From Danxiaibacter flavus (GTDB lineage Bacteria; Bacteroidota; Bacteroidia; Chitinophagales; Chitinophagaceae), in assembly GCF_041060425.1 (NCBI RefSeq), contig NZ_JAULBC010000006.1, positions 512,266 through 576,265 on the forward strand: a DNA stretch of 64,000 bases, given 5' to 3'. Positions 42,664 to 52,487 of the stretch are shown one piece after another. The notes beneath the pieces are model-generated. The model searched no databases and had not been told where the DNA came from. It worked only from the letters and a program-made list of their open reading frames with translations. The position numbers were made by a program, and so were the translations under genes. Each line of letters starts with the position of its first letter. The first letter of the stretch is position 1.

Positions 42664-44133
42664 ATGTTTGAACCGAAAGGAATACTTACAGAGACAGATG
42701 TACAGAAAGGTCTGCGTTTGGTTATTTCAGATGGCCTGGCTTCGGAAGCAATGAACGCACTGGCCGGTGGCGTTTTTCTTACGGCAGTAGCTCTTTTGTT
42801 GGGCGCTAATAATTTTCAGATTGGGTTGTTGGCTGCCCTTCCCACGGTAACCAATTTTTTTCAGTTAATATCAATATGGCTGGTAAGACGTTTAAAGAAC
42901 AGGCGCTTAATATGTGTTGTTTGTACTGTGCTTGCGCGGGTTCCGTTGATTATTACAGGCGCGTGTATATTTTATTTTAAAGGCCCGATAAGCCTTGTAA
43001 TTATATTTCTTTTCTTTTTTTATTTGTTTGGCTCAATTTCGGGCCTTGCCTGGAATGCATGGATGAAGGATCTTATACCCCAGAATATCCTGGGGATTTA
43101 TTTTGCCAGGCGAACATCGTATATGCAGATTGCCAATGCGTCGCTTAGTCTCATCCTGGCGCTGGTGGTGGATCATATAAAGCTGCATTTTCCTGAGTAC
43201 GAATTGACAGCTTATTCTGCAATGTTTGTGCTTGCCGGAATTATAGGCGTTTACGGAGCCTCATTTCTTGGACGAACACCAGAGCCAATATCCAAATTAT
43301 CCGAAGGAAATATTTTTAAGCTTTTAAAAAGACCGCTGACAGACGGCAATTTTGTGCGGCTACTTGTTTTTAATTCTATCTGGATCTTCGCAATAAATAT
43401 GGCTACGCCTTTTTTCACAGTGTTTATGATGAAGAGTATGGGACTGCCGCTTTCGTACATAATAGGCTTAACCATTCTTAGCCAGTTGTCCGGTATTTTT
43501 ACGATAAGAATGTGGGGCACTTTTGCGGACAGGTACAGCAACAAAACAATCATAGCAATAGCAGCACCGTTATATATCATTTGCCTTATAGCCTGGTGCT
43601 TTGTTGGAATATACAGCCGTTTTGCGCCTAATATTGTTTTACTGGTACTTATACATATTGCTTCAGGCACAATGCTGGCGGGTATTAATCTGTGCCTTAC
43701 GAACATAGGTCTCAAGCTTGCACCCAATGAATATTCCATTATTTATTTATCCGTAAAAAATATTATTACGGCAATTTTTTCATCCATAGCGCCATTATTA
43801 GGAGGAGTGCTGGCCGATTTCTTTATGGAACGGAAGATAACAATCGATGGTATTTGGAGCGGTCCAAAACTGCACAAAATTTTTCACCTCATCTCTTTAC
43901 GGGAATGGAATTTCTTGTTCCTGATAAGCGCTGTTATCGGACTATTTGCCGTGCAATTGCTTGTTAATGTAAAAGAAACTGGCGAGGTGGATAAAGAAAA
44001 TGTAAGGCGGATCATGCGCAGCAGTATTAAAAGCAATCTTCGTGAATATTTTTTAATAGGGCACCTTATCAATTGGCAGGAACAGCTCGCTGCTATCATA
44101 AGAAGAAAAAAGAATGTCGCCGCACGGCGATAA
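42664..44133 (+). CDS. MFS transporter
   Basis: A 489-residue integral membrane protein with about 12 hydrophobic segments in two halves joined by a loop near 210-230. N-terminal GLASEAMNALAGGVFLTAVALLLGANNFQIGLLAALP and the inter-helix RLKNRRL loop (about 80) are typical of major facilitator transporters. GTFADRYSNKTIIAIAAP (about 287-304) is the equivalent motif in the second half. The C-terminus is basic (RRKKNVAARR). The ATG at 42664 is preferred over a TTG two codons upstream. The substrate cannot be assigned; it stands alone ahead of the polysaccharide operon by 245 bases. Confidence 0.88.
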   Translation: MFEPKGILTETDVQKGLRLVISDGLASEAMNALAGGVFLTAVALLLGANNFQIGLLAALPTVTNFFQLISIWLVRRLKNRRLICVVCTVLARVPLIITGACIFYFKGPISLVIIFLFFFYLFGSISGLAWNAWMKDLIPQNILGIYFARRTSYMQIANASLSLILALVVDHIKLHFPEYELTAYSAMFVLAGIIGVYGASFLGRTPEPISKLSEGNIFKLLKRPLTDGNFVRLLVFNSIWIFAINMATPFFTVFMMKSMGLPLSYIIGLTILSQLSGIFTIRMWGTFADRYSNKTIIAIAAPLYIICLIAWCFVGIYSRFAPNIVLLVLIHIASGTMLAGINLCLTNIGLKLAPNEYSIIYLSVKNIITAIFSSIAPLLGGVLADFFMERKITIDGIWSGPKLHKIFHLISLREWNFLFLISAVIGLFAVQLLVNVKETGEVDKENVRRIMRSSIKSNLREYFLIGHLINWQEQLAAIIRRKKNVAARR

Positions 44134-44378
44134 ATTAGTTCCCAAATTTGGACCTTTCAGTCGTACATTCCTTTTAAAAAGATGATAGCCAATGTTTTAG
44201 CTTCAGTTAATGTTTTTTTAATGGTGTTTCCCTATCAAAATGATTATATAAAAGGAAAAACTACTATCTTAGCGCCAAGTACCCACAATATCTACCTAAA
44301 GACCGCGTTAGAGCACCAATTAGTGCATGTTTCCCTACCTGCACTTCTTAATGTCATTTAATTTATTATAGATCGCAA

Positions 44379-45221
44379 ATGAAAGAAAACTGGTCTTGGG
44401 AAATAAAACCCGCAAGCAGAATTCCCGAAATAAAGATATCAGAGCTGTGGCAGTATAAAGATTTACTGTTGCGTTTTGTAAAACGTGATCATATTGTTAG
44501 TTACAGACAAACAATACTTGGTCCGTTATGGGTTTTTCTTGAACCGTTAATTGCTACCTACGTTTACTTTTATGTTTTTTCCGGAATTTTAAAAGTTTCC
44601 ACCGGCGAAGTTCCGCCACAATTGTTTTTTTTGTCAGGTATTATTCTCTGGACATATTTTTCCGATGTTGTAAGTTCCATTTCTTATAGCTTTTACCAAA
44701 ACGCGTCCATTTTTGCCAAAGTATATTTTCCGCGCATCCTGGTTCCTATTTCTATCAATGTTTCAAAGCTAAGCAGGCTGGGAATCCAAATGTTGATGTT
44801 GATTGGTATGTATATTTATTTTAATGTGAATGGGCAGGGCTTAAAACCATCATGGTATTTATTATTTGCACCGGTTCTCATTTTGTTTACGGCGCTGCTT
44901 TCATTAGCCGTTGGTTTAATCATTGCAGCGTTATCAGCGCGCTACAGGGATTTACAGAATCTCATGATGTTTATTATCAGGCTTCTCATGTTTGCCACGC
45001 CTATTTTTTACCCGTTTGCCCAGGTTGATGAAAAATTTAAAATGATAATTGGCTTAAATCCGCTTACCCCGCTGCTTGAAGCATGGAGGGTTATGCTGTT
45101 TGGTTCAGGAGCTGTTAACGGTCTTCATTTGCTATACGGTATAGTTTCAACACTAGTGTTGCTTGTTATAGGTGTAATTGCTTTTGGAAGGGTAGAGCAA
45201 AATGTAATCGACACGATTTAG
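44379..45221 (+). CDS. polysaccharide ABC exporter permease (Wzm-like)
   Basis: A 280-residue ABC-2 membrane protein with six predicted helices. The amphipathic start (YKDLLLRFVKRDHIVSYRQTILGPLWVFLEP, about 28-57) is characteristic of Wzm/TagG/RfbA-type permeases that carry undecaprenyl-linked O-antigen or capsule chains across the inner membrane. NPLTPLLEAWRVMLFG near the C-terminus is also conserved. It starts an operon of nine genes and is followed after 25 bases by its ATPase. No Wzx/Wzy genes occur, consistent with ABC-dependent export. Confidence 0.93.
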   Translation: MKENWSWEIKPASRIPEIKISELWQYKDLLLRFVKRDHIVSYRQTILGPLWVFLEPLIATYVYFYVFSGILKVSTGEVPPQLFFLSGIILWTYFSDVVSSISYSFYQNASIFAKVYFPRILVPISINVSKLSRLGIQMLMLIGMYIYFNVNGQGLKPSWYLLFAPVLILFTALLSLAVGLIIAALSARYRDLQNLMMFIIRLLMFATPIFYPFAQVDEKFKMIIGLNPLTPLLEAWRVMLFGSGAVNGLHLLYGIVSTLVLLVIGVIAFGRVEQNVIDTI

Positions 45222-45246
45222 TTAAACAAAAAATTTAAGTTTTTTC

Positions 45247-46539
45247 ATGTCATCCAGAATAGTCATAGAAGCATCAGGTTTGTACAAGCTTTATAGATTG
45301 GGAGCAATGTCATCGGGCGCCTTCAAAAAAGACCTGTCCCGTTGGTGGACCGTAAATGTGATGGGTAAGGAAGATCCTTTTGGAAAGATCAACGAAGACG
45401 GAAGTACTGAAACCAATGAACAACAGTTTATGTGGGCCCTTCAGAATGTGAGCTTCAATGTTAAAGAAGGGGAGGTATTGGGTATTATAGGCAAGAATGG
45501 TGCAGGAAAATCAACCCTGTTAAAAATCTTATCCAGGGTAACAAGGCCAACCAAAGGTGTAGTGAGGGGCAAAGGGCATATAGCAAGTTTGCTTGAAGTA
45601 GGTACGGGTTTTCATGAAGAGCTTACCGGAAGGGAGAATATTTACCTGAACGGTAACATAATGGGCATGACCAAAAAAGATGTAGACAAGAGGTTAGATG
45701 AGATTGTAAATTTCTCCGGAATAGAGCGCTACATTGATACGCCTGTTAAGCGTTATTCTTCCGGTATGTATGTGAGGCTGGCGTTTGCTGTAGCTGCGCA
45801 TCTCAATGCTGATATATTGATTATTGATGAAGCGCTTTCTGTTGGCGATGCAGACTTTCAACGCAAATGTTTGAACAAGATCAGAGAGATTTCAGTAAAG
45901 GCCGGAAAGACAATTATATTGGTTAGCCACACCATGCATACCGTACAAAGCTTTTGCCATAGAGCAATTTTGCTGCAAAAAGGTTCAATTATAGAAGAAG
46001 GTTTACCGGACCATGTAGTGCATAAATATTTGCACGCAATTCAGGCAAAAGATTACTTCAATGAGTATGCAGATGATGATGTGCTTGCAGGTGATGCAGA
46101 CATCCGCGTGAAAAAAGTAACGCTTGATACAGGAAGTGTTGGCGATGTTGAGTCAATTAACGTAAACACAACATTGTATATAAGATTTGAGTGCAAAAGT
46201 GTCAATCCGGAAATGGATCTTGCTGTCGGCATGTACCTTTTTTCAGTTGAGGGCGAATGTATATTCAATGCTTTGTCCAATTCAATAAAAACAAGTGAAG
46301 GCACGATACAGGGATGCTGTATTATTCCCGGAAAACTGTTAAATGATGGTTCTTACTTTGTATCATTGGCTTTTATAAAGAATGGATCAACAGACGACAT
46401 ATTTTATCTTGAAGAATGCCTGACATTTGATGTAGAAGATGTGCCGGGTCAGCTAAGATGGTACGGTAATTACTCGGGACATATACGGCCTGCATTATCG
46501 TTTTCACTAACGGAAAAAAAGAGTTTAATTGTAACCTGA
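45247..46539 (+). CDS. polysaccharide ABC exporter ATPase with C-terminal glycan-recognition-type domain (Wzt-like)
   Basis: A 430-residue ATPase. The nucleotide-binding domain (about 5-260) has Walker A GKNGAGKST (82-90), signature YSSGMYVRLAFA, Walker B ILIIDEALSVGD and the switch His in LVSHTMHT. The C-terminal ~170 residues form a separate beta-sandwich domain like that of Wzt proteins, which binds the modified non-reducing end of the glycan before export. A loop at about 44-60 (DPFGKINEDGSTETNEQ) is an insertion before the Walker A. Its stop overlaps the next gene's ATG by one base. Confidence 0.93.
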   Translation: MSSRIVIEASGLYKLYRLGAMSSGAFKKDLSRWWTVNVMGKEDPFGKINEDGSTETNEQQFMWALQNVSFNVKEGEVLGIIGKNGAGKSTLLKILSRVTRPTKGVVRGKGHIASLLEVGTGFHEELTGRENIYLNGNIMGMTKKDVDKRLDEIVNFSGIERYIDTPVKRYSSGMYVRLAFAVAAHLNADILIIDEALSVGDADFQRKCLNKIREISVKAGKTIILVSHTMHTVQSFCHRAILLQKGSIIEEGLPDHVVHKYLHAIQAKDYFNEYADDDVLAGDADIRVKKVTLDTGSVGDVESINVNTTLYIRFECKSVNPEMDLAVGMYLFSVEGECIFNALSNSIKTSEGTIQGCCIIPGKLLNDGSYFVSLAFIKNGSTDDIFYLEECLTFDVEDVPGQLRWYGNYSGHIRPALSFSLTEKKSLIVT

Positions 46540-47798
46540 TGAATACAACGATACCCTATAACATAACCCACTTTGACACAGCAGAGGATATGTATCGTGC
46601 CTGTCAACCACCCCTCATTCAAAATGAATACAGGATTTTTTGGTGGAAGAACATGCCGTTGTGCCATCTGTGCCTGGATCTCCAGGTAAAATATACAGAA
46701 GAAGATATTAAGGAATCAGCCTTCTCGCGAATCATCAATACACTTAAAAGTAATTTTGATAGCAGCATATCTACCGAAGCTGATTATAAAAGCATATGGA
46801 AAAATGAGCAACAGGAAGAATGGAACAATCTATTGAGCCCTTTGCTCGCAAAAAAGACAGGTGGACTTTTTGAACCACGTGATATCAGTGTAGTTATTTG
46901 TACGCGCAATCGTGCCGGTTTTCTCAGGAACTGCTTAAAGGAATTAACCCAGCAGGTTTATGCGCCTCTTGAAATTATTGTTGTAGATAATGCACCTTCG
47001 GACACATCGTCAAAAGAAACAACTGCCGATTTTCCTCTTGTAAGGTATATTGCAGAGCCTACACCCGGATTGGATTTTGCCCGCAATGCAGGTGCAAAAA
47101 CAGCAAAGGGTAAGATCATAGCTTATACGGATGACGACGTCAATCTGCATCCGTTATGGACTTACTACATCGCGCAGGCATTTGCTTCAGAGGAGATATA
47201 TGGCGTTACAGGGCTTGTTTTCCCTGCGGAGCTTAAAACACAGGCTCAGCGTCTTTTTGAAGAACACTGGAGCTTCAATCGCGGATACGTGTTTAAGAAA
47301 TACGACAACGTTTATTTTCACGAGCATCTTGAAAGCGGCGTGCCTGTATGGAATATCGGGGCTGGCGCCAACATGGCTTTCCGGCGGGATATATTTGACA
47401 AGGTCGGCTATTTTGATGAACGACTTGATGCTGGTGCTGCAGGGTGTAACGGCGACTCTGAATTCTGGTATCGCATACTTGCCGAGGGTTACAGCATGGT
47501 GTATACTCCACTTGCCATAGCATTTCACACGCACAGGCAGGAGATGGAGGCTTTTAAAAGCCAGATATACTATTACATGCGTGGATTTACTGTAGCGCTT
47601 CACATACAACATGAGCGTTACGGCCATAAAGGCAACCTGGATCATTTATATAAGCACTTATTTCCGTACTATTTTAAAAAGATGCCCCGGATGTTGAAGG
47701 CTGCATTGCGTAACCCATCAGCCACACACTTTCAGGAAATAAAAGGTATTATTTCAGGCATCCGCTACTATAAGAAAACTAAACATGCTAAACCATAA
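46539..47798 (+). CDS. family 2 glycosyltransferase with N-terminal extension
   Basis: A 419-residue protein. The first ~110 residues (MNTTIPYNITHFDTAEDMYR, CHLCLDLQVKYTEEDIKES) are not a recognised catalytic domain. The GT-A domain starts at RDISVVICTRNRAGFLRNCLKEL (about 113-135), with the acidic nucleotide-sugar site AYTDDDVNLHP (about 194) and a C-terminal GT2 region (GAGANMAFRRDIFDKVGYFDERLDAGAAG). It adds a sugar to the exported polysaccharide; donor and linkage are unknown. It is translationally coupled to the ATPase gene. The N-terminal extension may recognise the acceptor or partner proteins. Confidence 0.9.
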   Translation: MNTTIPYNITHFDTAEDMYRACQPPLIQNEYRIFWWKNMPLCHLCLDLQVKYTEEDIKESAFSRIINTLKSNFDSSISTEADYKSIWKNEQQEEWNNLLSPLLAKKTGGLFEPRDISVVICTRNRAGFLRNCLKELTQQVYAPLEIIVVDNAPSDTSSKETTADFPLVRYIAEPTPGLDFARNAGAKTAKGKIIAYTDDDVNLHPLWTYYIAQAFASEEIYGVTGLVFPAELKTQAQRLFEEHWSFNRGYVFKKYDNVYFHEHLESGVPVWNIGAGANMAFRRDIFDKVGYFDERLDAGAAGCNGDSEFWYRILAEGYSMVYTPLAIAFHTHRQEMEAFKSQIYYYMRGFTVALHIQHERYGHKGNLDHLYKHLFPYYFKKMPRMLKAALRNPSATHFQEIKGIISGIRYYKKTKHAKP

Positions 47799-47809
47799 AA
47801 ACACACCCA

Positions 47810-49414
47810 ATGAACGAAATTGTATCGGTTGTAATTACCTGCTATAATCACGCTTCTTACCTTGATGAAGCGATCGGCAGTGTACTCTATCAAACCTACC
47901 CGCATTTTGAAATTGTTGTAGTGGATGATGGATCCACTGATCACACAAAAGCAGTTGCGACCAATTACCGCGAAGTAAAATATGTGTGGCAGGAAAACCA
48001 GGGATTGGCGGCTGCAAGAAATACCGGCGCTAAAGAATCATCGGGAAAGTACCTGGTGTTTTTAGACGCTGACGATTGGTTGTACAAAGACGCATTGCAA
48101 CAACAGGTTACTGCTATGCTGGCAAATCCTGAAAGTATGGCTGTGGCTGGCGGACATGATAAAATTGATGTTGACGGAAAAATAATTCCGGAGGATCACG
48201 GGCCGGTTGTTGATGCGGATCATTATTTACACTTGCTGAAGGGTAATTTTATTGGGATGCACGCTGCGGTAATGTATCGGCGCGAAGTGTTTGATACGTT
48301 GCAATACGATCCCTCTCTTAAAGCCGCGGAAGACTATGATCTTTATTTGAAGCTTGCAAGAAAATTTCCCATATACGCTCATGGAGGTAAAATTGCCGGC
48401 TATAGAATTCATGGAAATAATATGAGCCGCAATATTCCCTTTATGCTGCAACACGTATTGAAAGTGCTGGGCAGACAGCAGGAAGTACTGTTTGGCGATG
48501 ATGAAAAAAAAGCATTTGCTGAAGGCGTTTCCATATGGAATAAATATTATGCAGGTGTGATTTTAGATCAAAAACTATACCAAATTCATAAAAAGGGCTA
48601 TGCAAGAAATTTACTAACTAATGAAGAGCGGGAGCTGGTTTGGAATAATTTTCCGAAACGTACGTTAAGTCTGTATTTTCAGAACAACAAGAAACGCGTT
48701 AAGAAGATCGTTAAGAGAATAATCGGCAGAAATAATACAGCGCATGATAAAACAAAACCGGGTGAAATAGATTTCGGCAGCTTTAAAAGAACAACGCCAT
48801 ACAGCAGAGATTTTGGTTTTGACAGGGGAGGAGCGATTGACAGATATTATATAGAAGGCTTCCTGGAAGAGAATTCCGGAGATGTTAAAGGCAGAGTGCT
48901 TGAAATAGCAGACAACCATTACACCTATATGTTTGGTAAAGGCAAGGTAGTGGTAAGTGATGTATTACATCTGCACAGGGATCACCCGGGCGCTACTATC
49001 GCCGGTGATTTGTCAAAGGCAGATGAAATTCCCATTCCCGATAATCAGTTTGACTGTATTATCCTTACGCAGACACTTCATTTTATCTACGATTATGAAA
49101 AGGCTATTCAACAGTGTCATCGTATTCTTAAGCCAGGTGGTGTATTGTTGATAACTGTGCCTGGCATCTCACAGATTGACGCCGGTGGCTGGAAAGATAA
49201 TTGGCTGTGGTCCTTCACCGCCAGGTCCATGAAACTGATCTTTGCAAAGAATTTCAATTCTCCGGACGTAACGATAGAATCATATGGCAATGTATTTTCT
49301 GCAACGGCTTTTCTCTGGGGATTAGGATTGAGCGAAGTTAAAGACACCGGCCTGTTGGATGAAAAAGATAGCTGCTACCAGGTTACAGTTGCGGTACGTG
49401 CAGTTAAAAACTAA
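47810..49414 (+). CDS. bifunctional family 2 glycosyltransferase / SAM methyltransferase
   Basis: A 534-residue fusion. An N-terminal GT2 domain (VSVVITCYNHASYLDEAIGS, about 4-23; VDDGSTDHT near 44; LVFLDADDWLYKD near 82) is joined by a basic linker (about 285-325) to a class I methyltransferase (GRVLEIADNHYTYMFGKGKVVVSDVLH, about 363; DQFDCIILTQTLHFIYDYEKA; RILKPGGVLLITVPG). Motif I is degenerate compared with the usual GxGxG. A glycosyltransferase fused to a methyltransferase in an operon with a Wzt C-terminal domain suggests that it caps the chain with a methyl group, which would be the export signal. This is an inference from the context. Confidence 0.88.
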   Translation: MNEIVSVVITCYNHASYLDEAIGSVLYQTYPHFEIVVVDDGSTDHTKAVATNYREVKYVWQENQGLAAARNTGAKESSGKYLVFLDADDWLYKDALQQQVTAMLANPESMAVAGGHDKIDVDGKIIPEDHGPVVDADHYLHLLKGNFIGMHAAVMYRREVFDTLQYDPSLKAAEDYDLYLKLARKFPIYAHGGKIAGYRIHGNNMSRNIPFMLQHVLKVLGRQQEVLFGDDEKKAFAEGVSIWNKYYAGVILDQKLYQIHKKGYARNLLTNEERELVWNNFPKRTLSLYFQNNKKRVKKIVKRIIGRNNTAHDKTKPGEIDFGSFKRTTPYSRDFGFDRGGAIDRYYIEGFLEENSGDVKGRVLEIADNHYTYMFGKGKVVVSDVLHLHRDHPGATIAGDLSKADEIPIPDNQFDCIILTQTLHFIYDYEKAIQQCHRILKPGGVLLITVPGISQIDAGGWKDNWLWSFTARSMKLIFAKNFNSPDVTIESYGNVFSATAFLWGLGLSEVKDTGLLDEKDSCYQVTVAVRAVKN

Positions 49415-49426
49415 AAAGGCAAGTGA

Positions 49427-50428
49427 ATGTTTGGAATAAAGTTTGGTAAAAGCAAGAAGGCGCTTGTATTAATGTATCATAGGGTGAATACATACAACAG
49501 TGATGTGTGGCAGTTGGCTGTGCATCCGGATGTTTTTGCAGAGCAATTAAGCATTCTCTCTGGTTATAATGTAATATCAATGAGAGCGCTTGCGAATGGA
49601 ATTGCAACCAAAAAATTACCATCCGGAAGTATAGCGATCACTTTTGATGATGCATGTGAAGATAACTACACAAAGGCTGCTCCGTTATTGCTGAAGCACG
49701 GATTGCCAGCAACCTTTTTTGTGACAAACATTACAGCATCGGTTAATCGTGAATTCTGGTGGAACGAGCTGGAGTATTTGTTGATAGAACATAACACACT
49801 TCCCCGGGAAGTGTGTATCACTGAAGATAATATCACCTATCAATGGGATTTACAGGATAACTGGAAAAAGATCATCAACGAAGAACTTGTTGAAAGCCTT
49901 GCATCATGGCTGCCCTGGTCTCAGCCGCCAACAGCATCACATGCATTGTTTGTGTACCTGAGTGAGTGGATGAAAAGCTTATCGTACCAAAGCCAGTTAA
50001 GTGTTTTGGCGCAGCTGTATATGCAGGCCGGACAAACGCCGAAAGTGAGAGATGAATACAAAGTGATGAGTGAAGAGCAGTTGAAAGTACTTGGCATGCA
50101 GCAAAATATTGAAATCGGAGGTCATTCTGCATTTCATTCGGCTTTGGGAAAATTTGCCGGCGATCAGCAGTTATCGGCAATAATGGAGAATAAAAGGTTT
50201 TTGGAACAAACAACCGGAAATATTGTGAACGGATATGGGTATGCCCATGGCAGTTACAATGAAACATCCCGGAATATTTTGCGTGAAAATGGTTTTCTCT
50301 ACGCTTGTACCACTGAGGAAAATTGTGTGACAGAAAAAAGCGATCCTTTTGCTTTGCCAAGAATGCATGTTAAAAATGTGAATGGCGCTGAATTTAAAAA
50401 ACAACTAAAAAAATGGTTTGCGATATGA
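49427..50428 (+). CDS. polysaccharide deacetylase (NodB) family protein
   Basis: A 333-residue protein with a NodB-homology domain. Motif 1 is AITFDDACEDNY (Asp74-Asp75), motif 2 is IGGHSAFHSAL with two His, and GYAHGSYNE is motif 3; LVLMYHRVN (about 13-21) opens the domain. It could deacetylate N-acetyl sugars on the nascent or exported chain. No signal peptide is visible, so cytoplasmic action on a lipid-linked intermediate is likely. A ~90-residue insertion lies between motifs 1 and 2 (LEYLLIEHNTLPRE...). The next gene overlaps its end by ATGA. Confidence 0.9.
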   Translation: MFGIKFGKSKKALVLMYHRVNTYNSDVWQLAVHPDVFAEQLSILSGYNVISMRALANGIATKKLPSGSIAITFDDACEDNYTKAAPLLLKHGLPATFFVTNITASVNREFWWNELEYLLIEHNTLPREVCITEDNITYQWDLQDNWKKIINEELVESLASWLPWSQPPTASHALFVYLSEWMKSLSYQSQLSVLAQLYMQAGQTPKVRDEYKVMSEEQLKVLGMQQNIEIGGHSAFHSALGKFAGDQQLSAIMENKRFLEQTTGNIVNGYGYAHGSYNETSRNILRENGFLYACTTEENCVTEKSDPFALPRMHVKNVNGAEFKKQLKKWFAI

Positions 50429-51429
50429 GTATTGAGCAAGGCATGAATAACAATAATCCGCTGGTATCGGTGATCACGCCTTTCCTTAATGGAGAAAAAT
50501 TTCTTGCGGAAACGGTCGAAAGCGTGCTTAGACAAACCTATACGCATTGGGAGTTGTTTCTTGTAGATGATGGCTCTACCGATGGTAGTACGCAGATGGC
50601 GAAATCGTATGCAGCAAGCTATCCGGACAAAATATTTTACCTGGAGCATAAGGATCATGCAAACCTGGGCGTTTGTGCAAGCAGGAATATGGCAATAGAA
50701 CAAAGCAAAGGTGAGCTTATTGCGCCATTGGATTCCGACGACGTTTGGTACCCGGAAAAACTGCAAACACAGGTGGAAATTTTTAGACATTATCCTGAGG
50801 CGGGTATGACTAGTTGTGCATATGAGTACTGGTATAGCTGGAACAATAACGCCACCAAAAAAGACGTTATCGTGCCTGTTGGCGGTCCGCAGAATATTGT
50901 TGTTTCACCGCCCGTAATGCTTACCTATTTATATCCCCTTTCAGATGGAGATGCTCCCAGCCCCTCCGGCATTATGATTCGCCGTTTTGTGTATGAAAAA
51001 TATGCGCGTTTTGAAGCCGGTGTGTTTGTTGGCGACTACCAGTTTTATGAGGATCAGGCTTTCTTCTGCAAAATATATTTTAATACTCCCGTTTTCATAA
51101 GTCCGAAGTGCCATGTACGCTACCGCCAGAGCAGTGGTTCGTTGGTTGCAGTGGCTTACAAAGAAGGAAAATATTATGATGCGCGCAGATTTTTTCTGGT
51201 GTGGTTAAAGGATTATATGAAAACGCAGGGTATTAAAAACAAAGAAGTGGCAAGGGCTTATCGCAGGGCCTGGGCGCCTTATAGCAACATATTGGTCAGG
51301 GCTTATTATGAAATGAAGGGATGGGCTTATAAATTCTCCTATCCTGTATTGAAACTGATCAGAAAAAAGGATCAGTTGCACAATAGTGGGAATGCAAAAA
51401 TGAATGAGACAATGAAAGCCACATTTTGA
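50425..51429 (+). CDS. family 2 glycosyltransferase
   Basis: A 334-residue GT-A glycosyltransferase. VSVITPFLNGEKFLAETVESVLRQTYTHW (about 14-42), LVDDGSTDGST and the acidic APLDSDDVWYPEK (about 95) form the nucleotide-sugar site. YEDQAFFCKIYFNTPVFIS is the C-terminal acceptor-side motif. The ATG at 50425 overlaps the previous stop (ATGA), so it is preferred over the in-frame ATG four codons upstream. Donor sugar unknown. Confidence 0.9.
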   Translation: MSIEQGMNNNNPLVSVITPFLNGEKFLAETVESVLRQTYTHWELFLVDDGSTDGSTQMAKSYAASYPDKIFYLEHKDHANLGVCASRNMAIEQSKGELIAPLDSDDVWYPEKLQTQVEIFRHYPEAGMTSCAYEYWYSWNNNATKKDVIVPVGGPQNIVVSPPVMLTYLYPLSDGDAPSPSGIMIRRFVYEKYARFEAGVFVGDYQFYEDQAFFCKIYFNTPVFISPKCHVRYRQSSGSLVAVAYKEGKYYDARRFFLVWLKDYMKTQGIKNKEVARAYRRAWAPYSNILVRAYYEMKGWAYKFSYPVLKLIRKKDQLHNSGNAKMNETMKATF

Positions 51430-52487
51430 TGAATGAAGCAGTTATGTTGAAAGAGCAAATTTTATTAACCGTTTTAATGCCTGTTTACAATGCTTCAGCC
51501 CATTTGCGTGAGGCGATGGCCAGTATATTACAGCAAACGTTCACCAATTTTGAATTGCTGATCGTAAATGATGGATCAACTGATGATACGGTAAAGATCA
51601 TACGTGAATACAATGATCCACGGATCAGACTGCTGGAGAACGAAAAAAATATGGGTATTTCTGAAACATTGAATATTGGTATACGGGCAGCATCATCTGA
51701 TCTTATCGCAAGAATGGATGCCGATGATATTTGTTATCCAAACCGCCTGCAGAAGCAATATGAATTCATGAAAGAAAACCCTGATTGTGCGATGGTTTCC
51801 TGTTATGTAAGGGTTATTTCCAACGATGGAGTTTTTGTTAGACAGGAAATTCACAGGGATCGTTTTCTGTATTATACATTACAATTTGAGTGCAATATCT
51901 ATCATCCGGCCGTGATGTTCCGCCGGCAGCCGGTAATGCAGGTAAACATGTATGACAGACCATACGCAGAGGATTATGATCTTTTCTGGAAAATTGCTTC
52001 GGTATATAAGATCAATCAGATTGAAGAGGTATTGATGGATTATCGTCTTTCGAATAACAGTCTTCACAAAGTCACGAAAAAAGATGAGTATGATGTTGCA
52101 CTAATGGAAGTAAAGCGCCGGAATATTCAGCATTTTTTGCCGGCAAAAGTAAAAGTGCCGGATGAGTATATACTGTTTTATCAATATGATTTTCAACCGC
52201 TGCTTTCCTCAGAAAACTTTGGACAGGTGCTTAAATGTGTACAGTTGTTTAAAAGAATTTCTTACAACATCATCAAAAGGGTCAATCCAAATAATTTCGA
52301 CCAGCGTTGCATGCAGGCATATAAAAATAAGAAATATTACATGATGTTATACATTAAGCCATATCTCAGTAAGCAGAAATGGCTGATGCTTTGCTTGCTT
52401 TTAACAGAGTTTAGAGTTATATTTAAGTCAATCCCTGCATTTAAAAAACGATTTGTTCATGTACTTAATCCTCAAAAAATTAACTAA
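51429..52487 (+). CDS. family 2 glycosyltransferase
   Basis: A 352-residue GT-A enzyme with TVLMPVYNASAHLREAMASILQQTFTNFELLIVNDGSTDDT near the N-terminus and IARMDADDICYPNRL as the acidic site (about 96). RPYAEDYDLFWKIA lies on the acceptor side. The ATG at 51429 overlaps the previous TGA by one base; the TTG one codon upstream is less likely. The basic C-terminus (KKRFVHVLNPQK) may sit at the membrane. The next ATG overlaps its stop. Confidence 0.9.
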   Translation: MNEAVMLKEQILLTVLMPVYNASAHLREAMASILQQTFTNFELLIVNDGSTDDTVKIIREYNDPRIRLLENEKNMGISETLNIGIRAASSDLIARMDADDICYPNRLQKQYEFMKENPDCAMVSCYVRVISNDGVFVRQEIHRDRFLYYTLQFECNIYHPAVMFRRQPVMQVNMYDRPYAEDYDLFWKIASVYKINQIEEVLMDYRLSNNSLHKVTKKDEYDVALMEVKRRNIQHFLPAKVKVPDEYILFYQYDFQPLLSSENFGQVLKCVQLFKRISYNIIKRVNPNNFDQRCMQAYKNKKYYMMLYIKPYLSKQKWLMLCLLLTEFRVIFKSIPAFKKRFVHVLNPQKIN

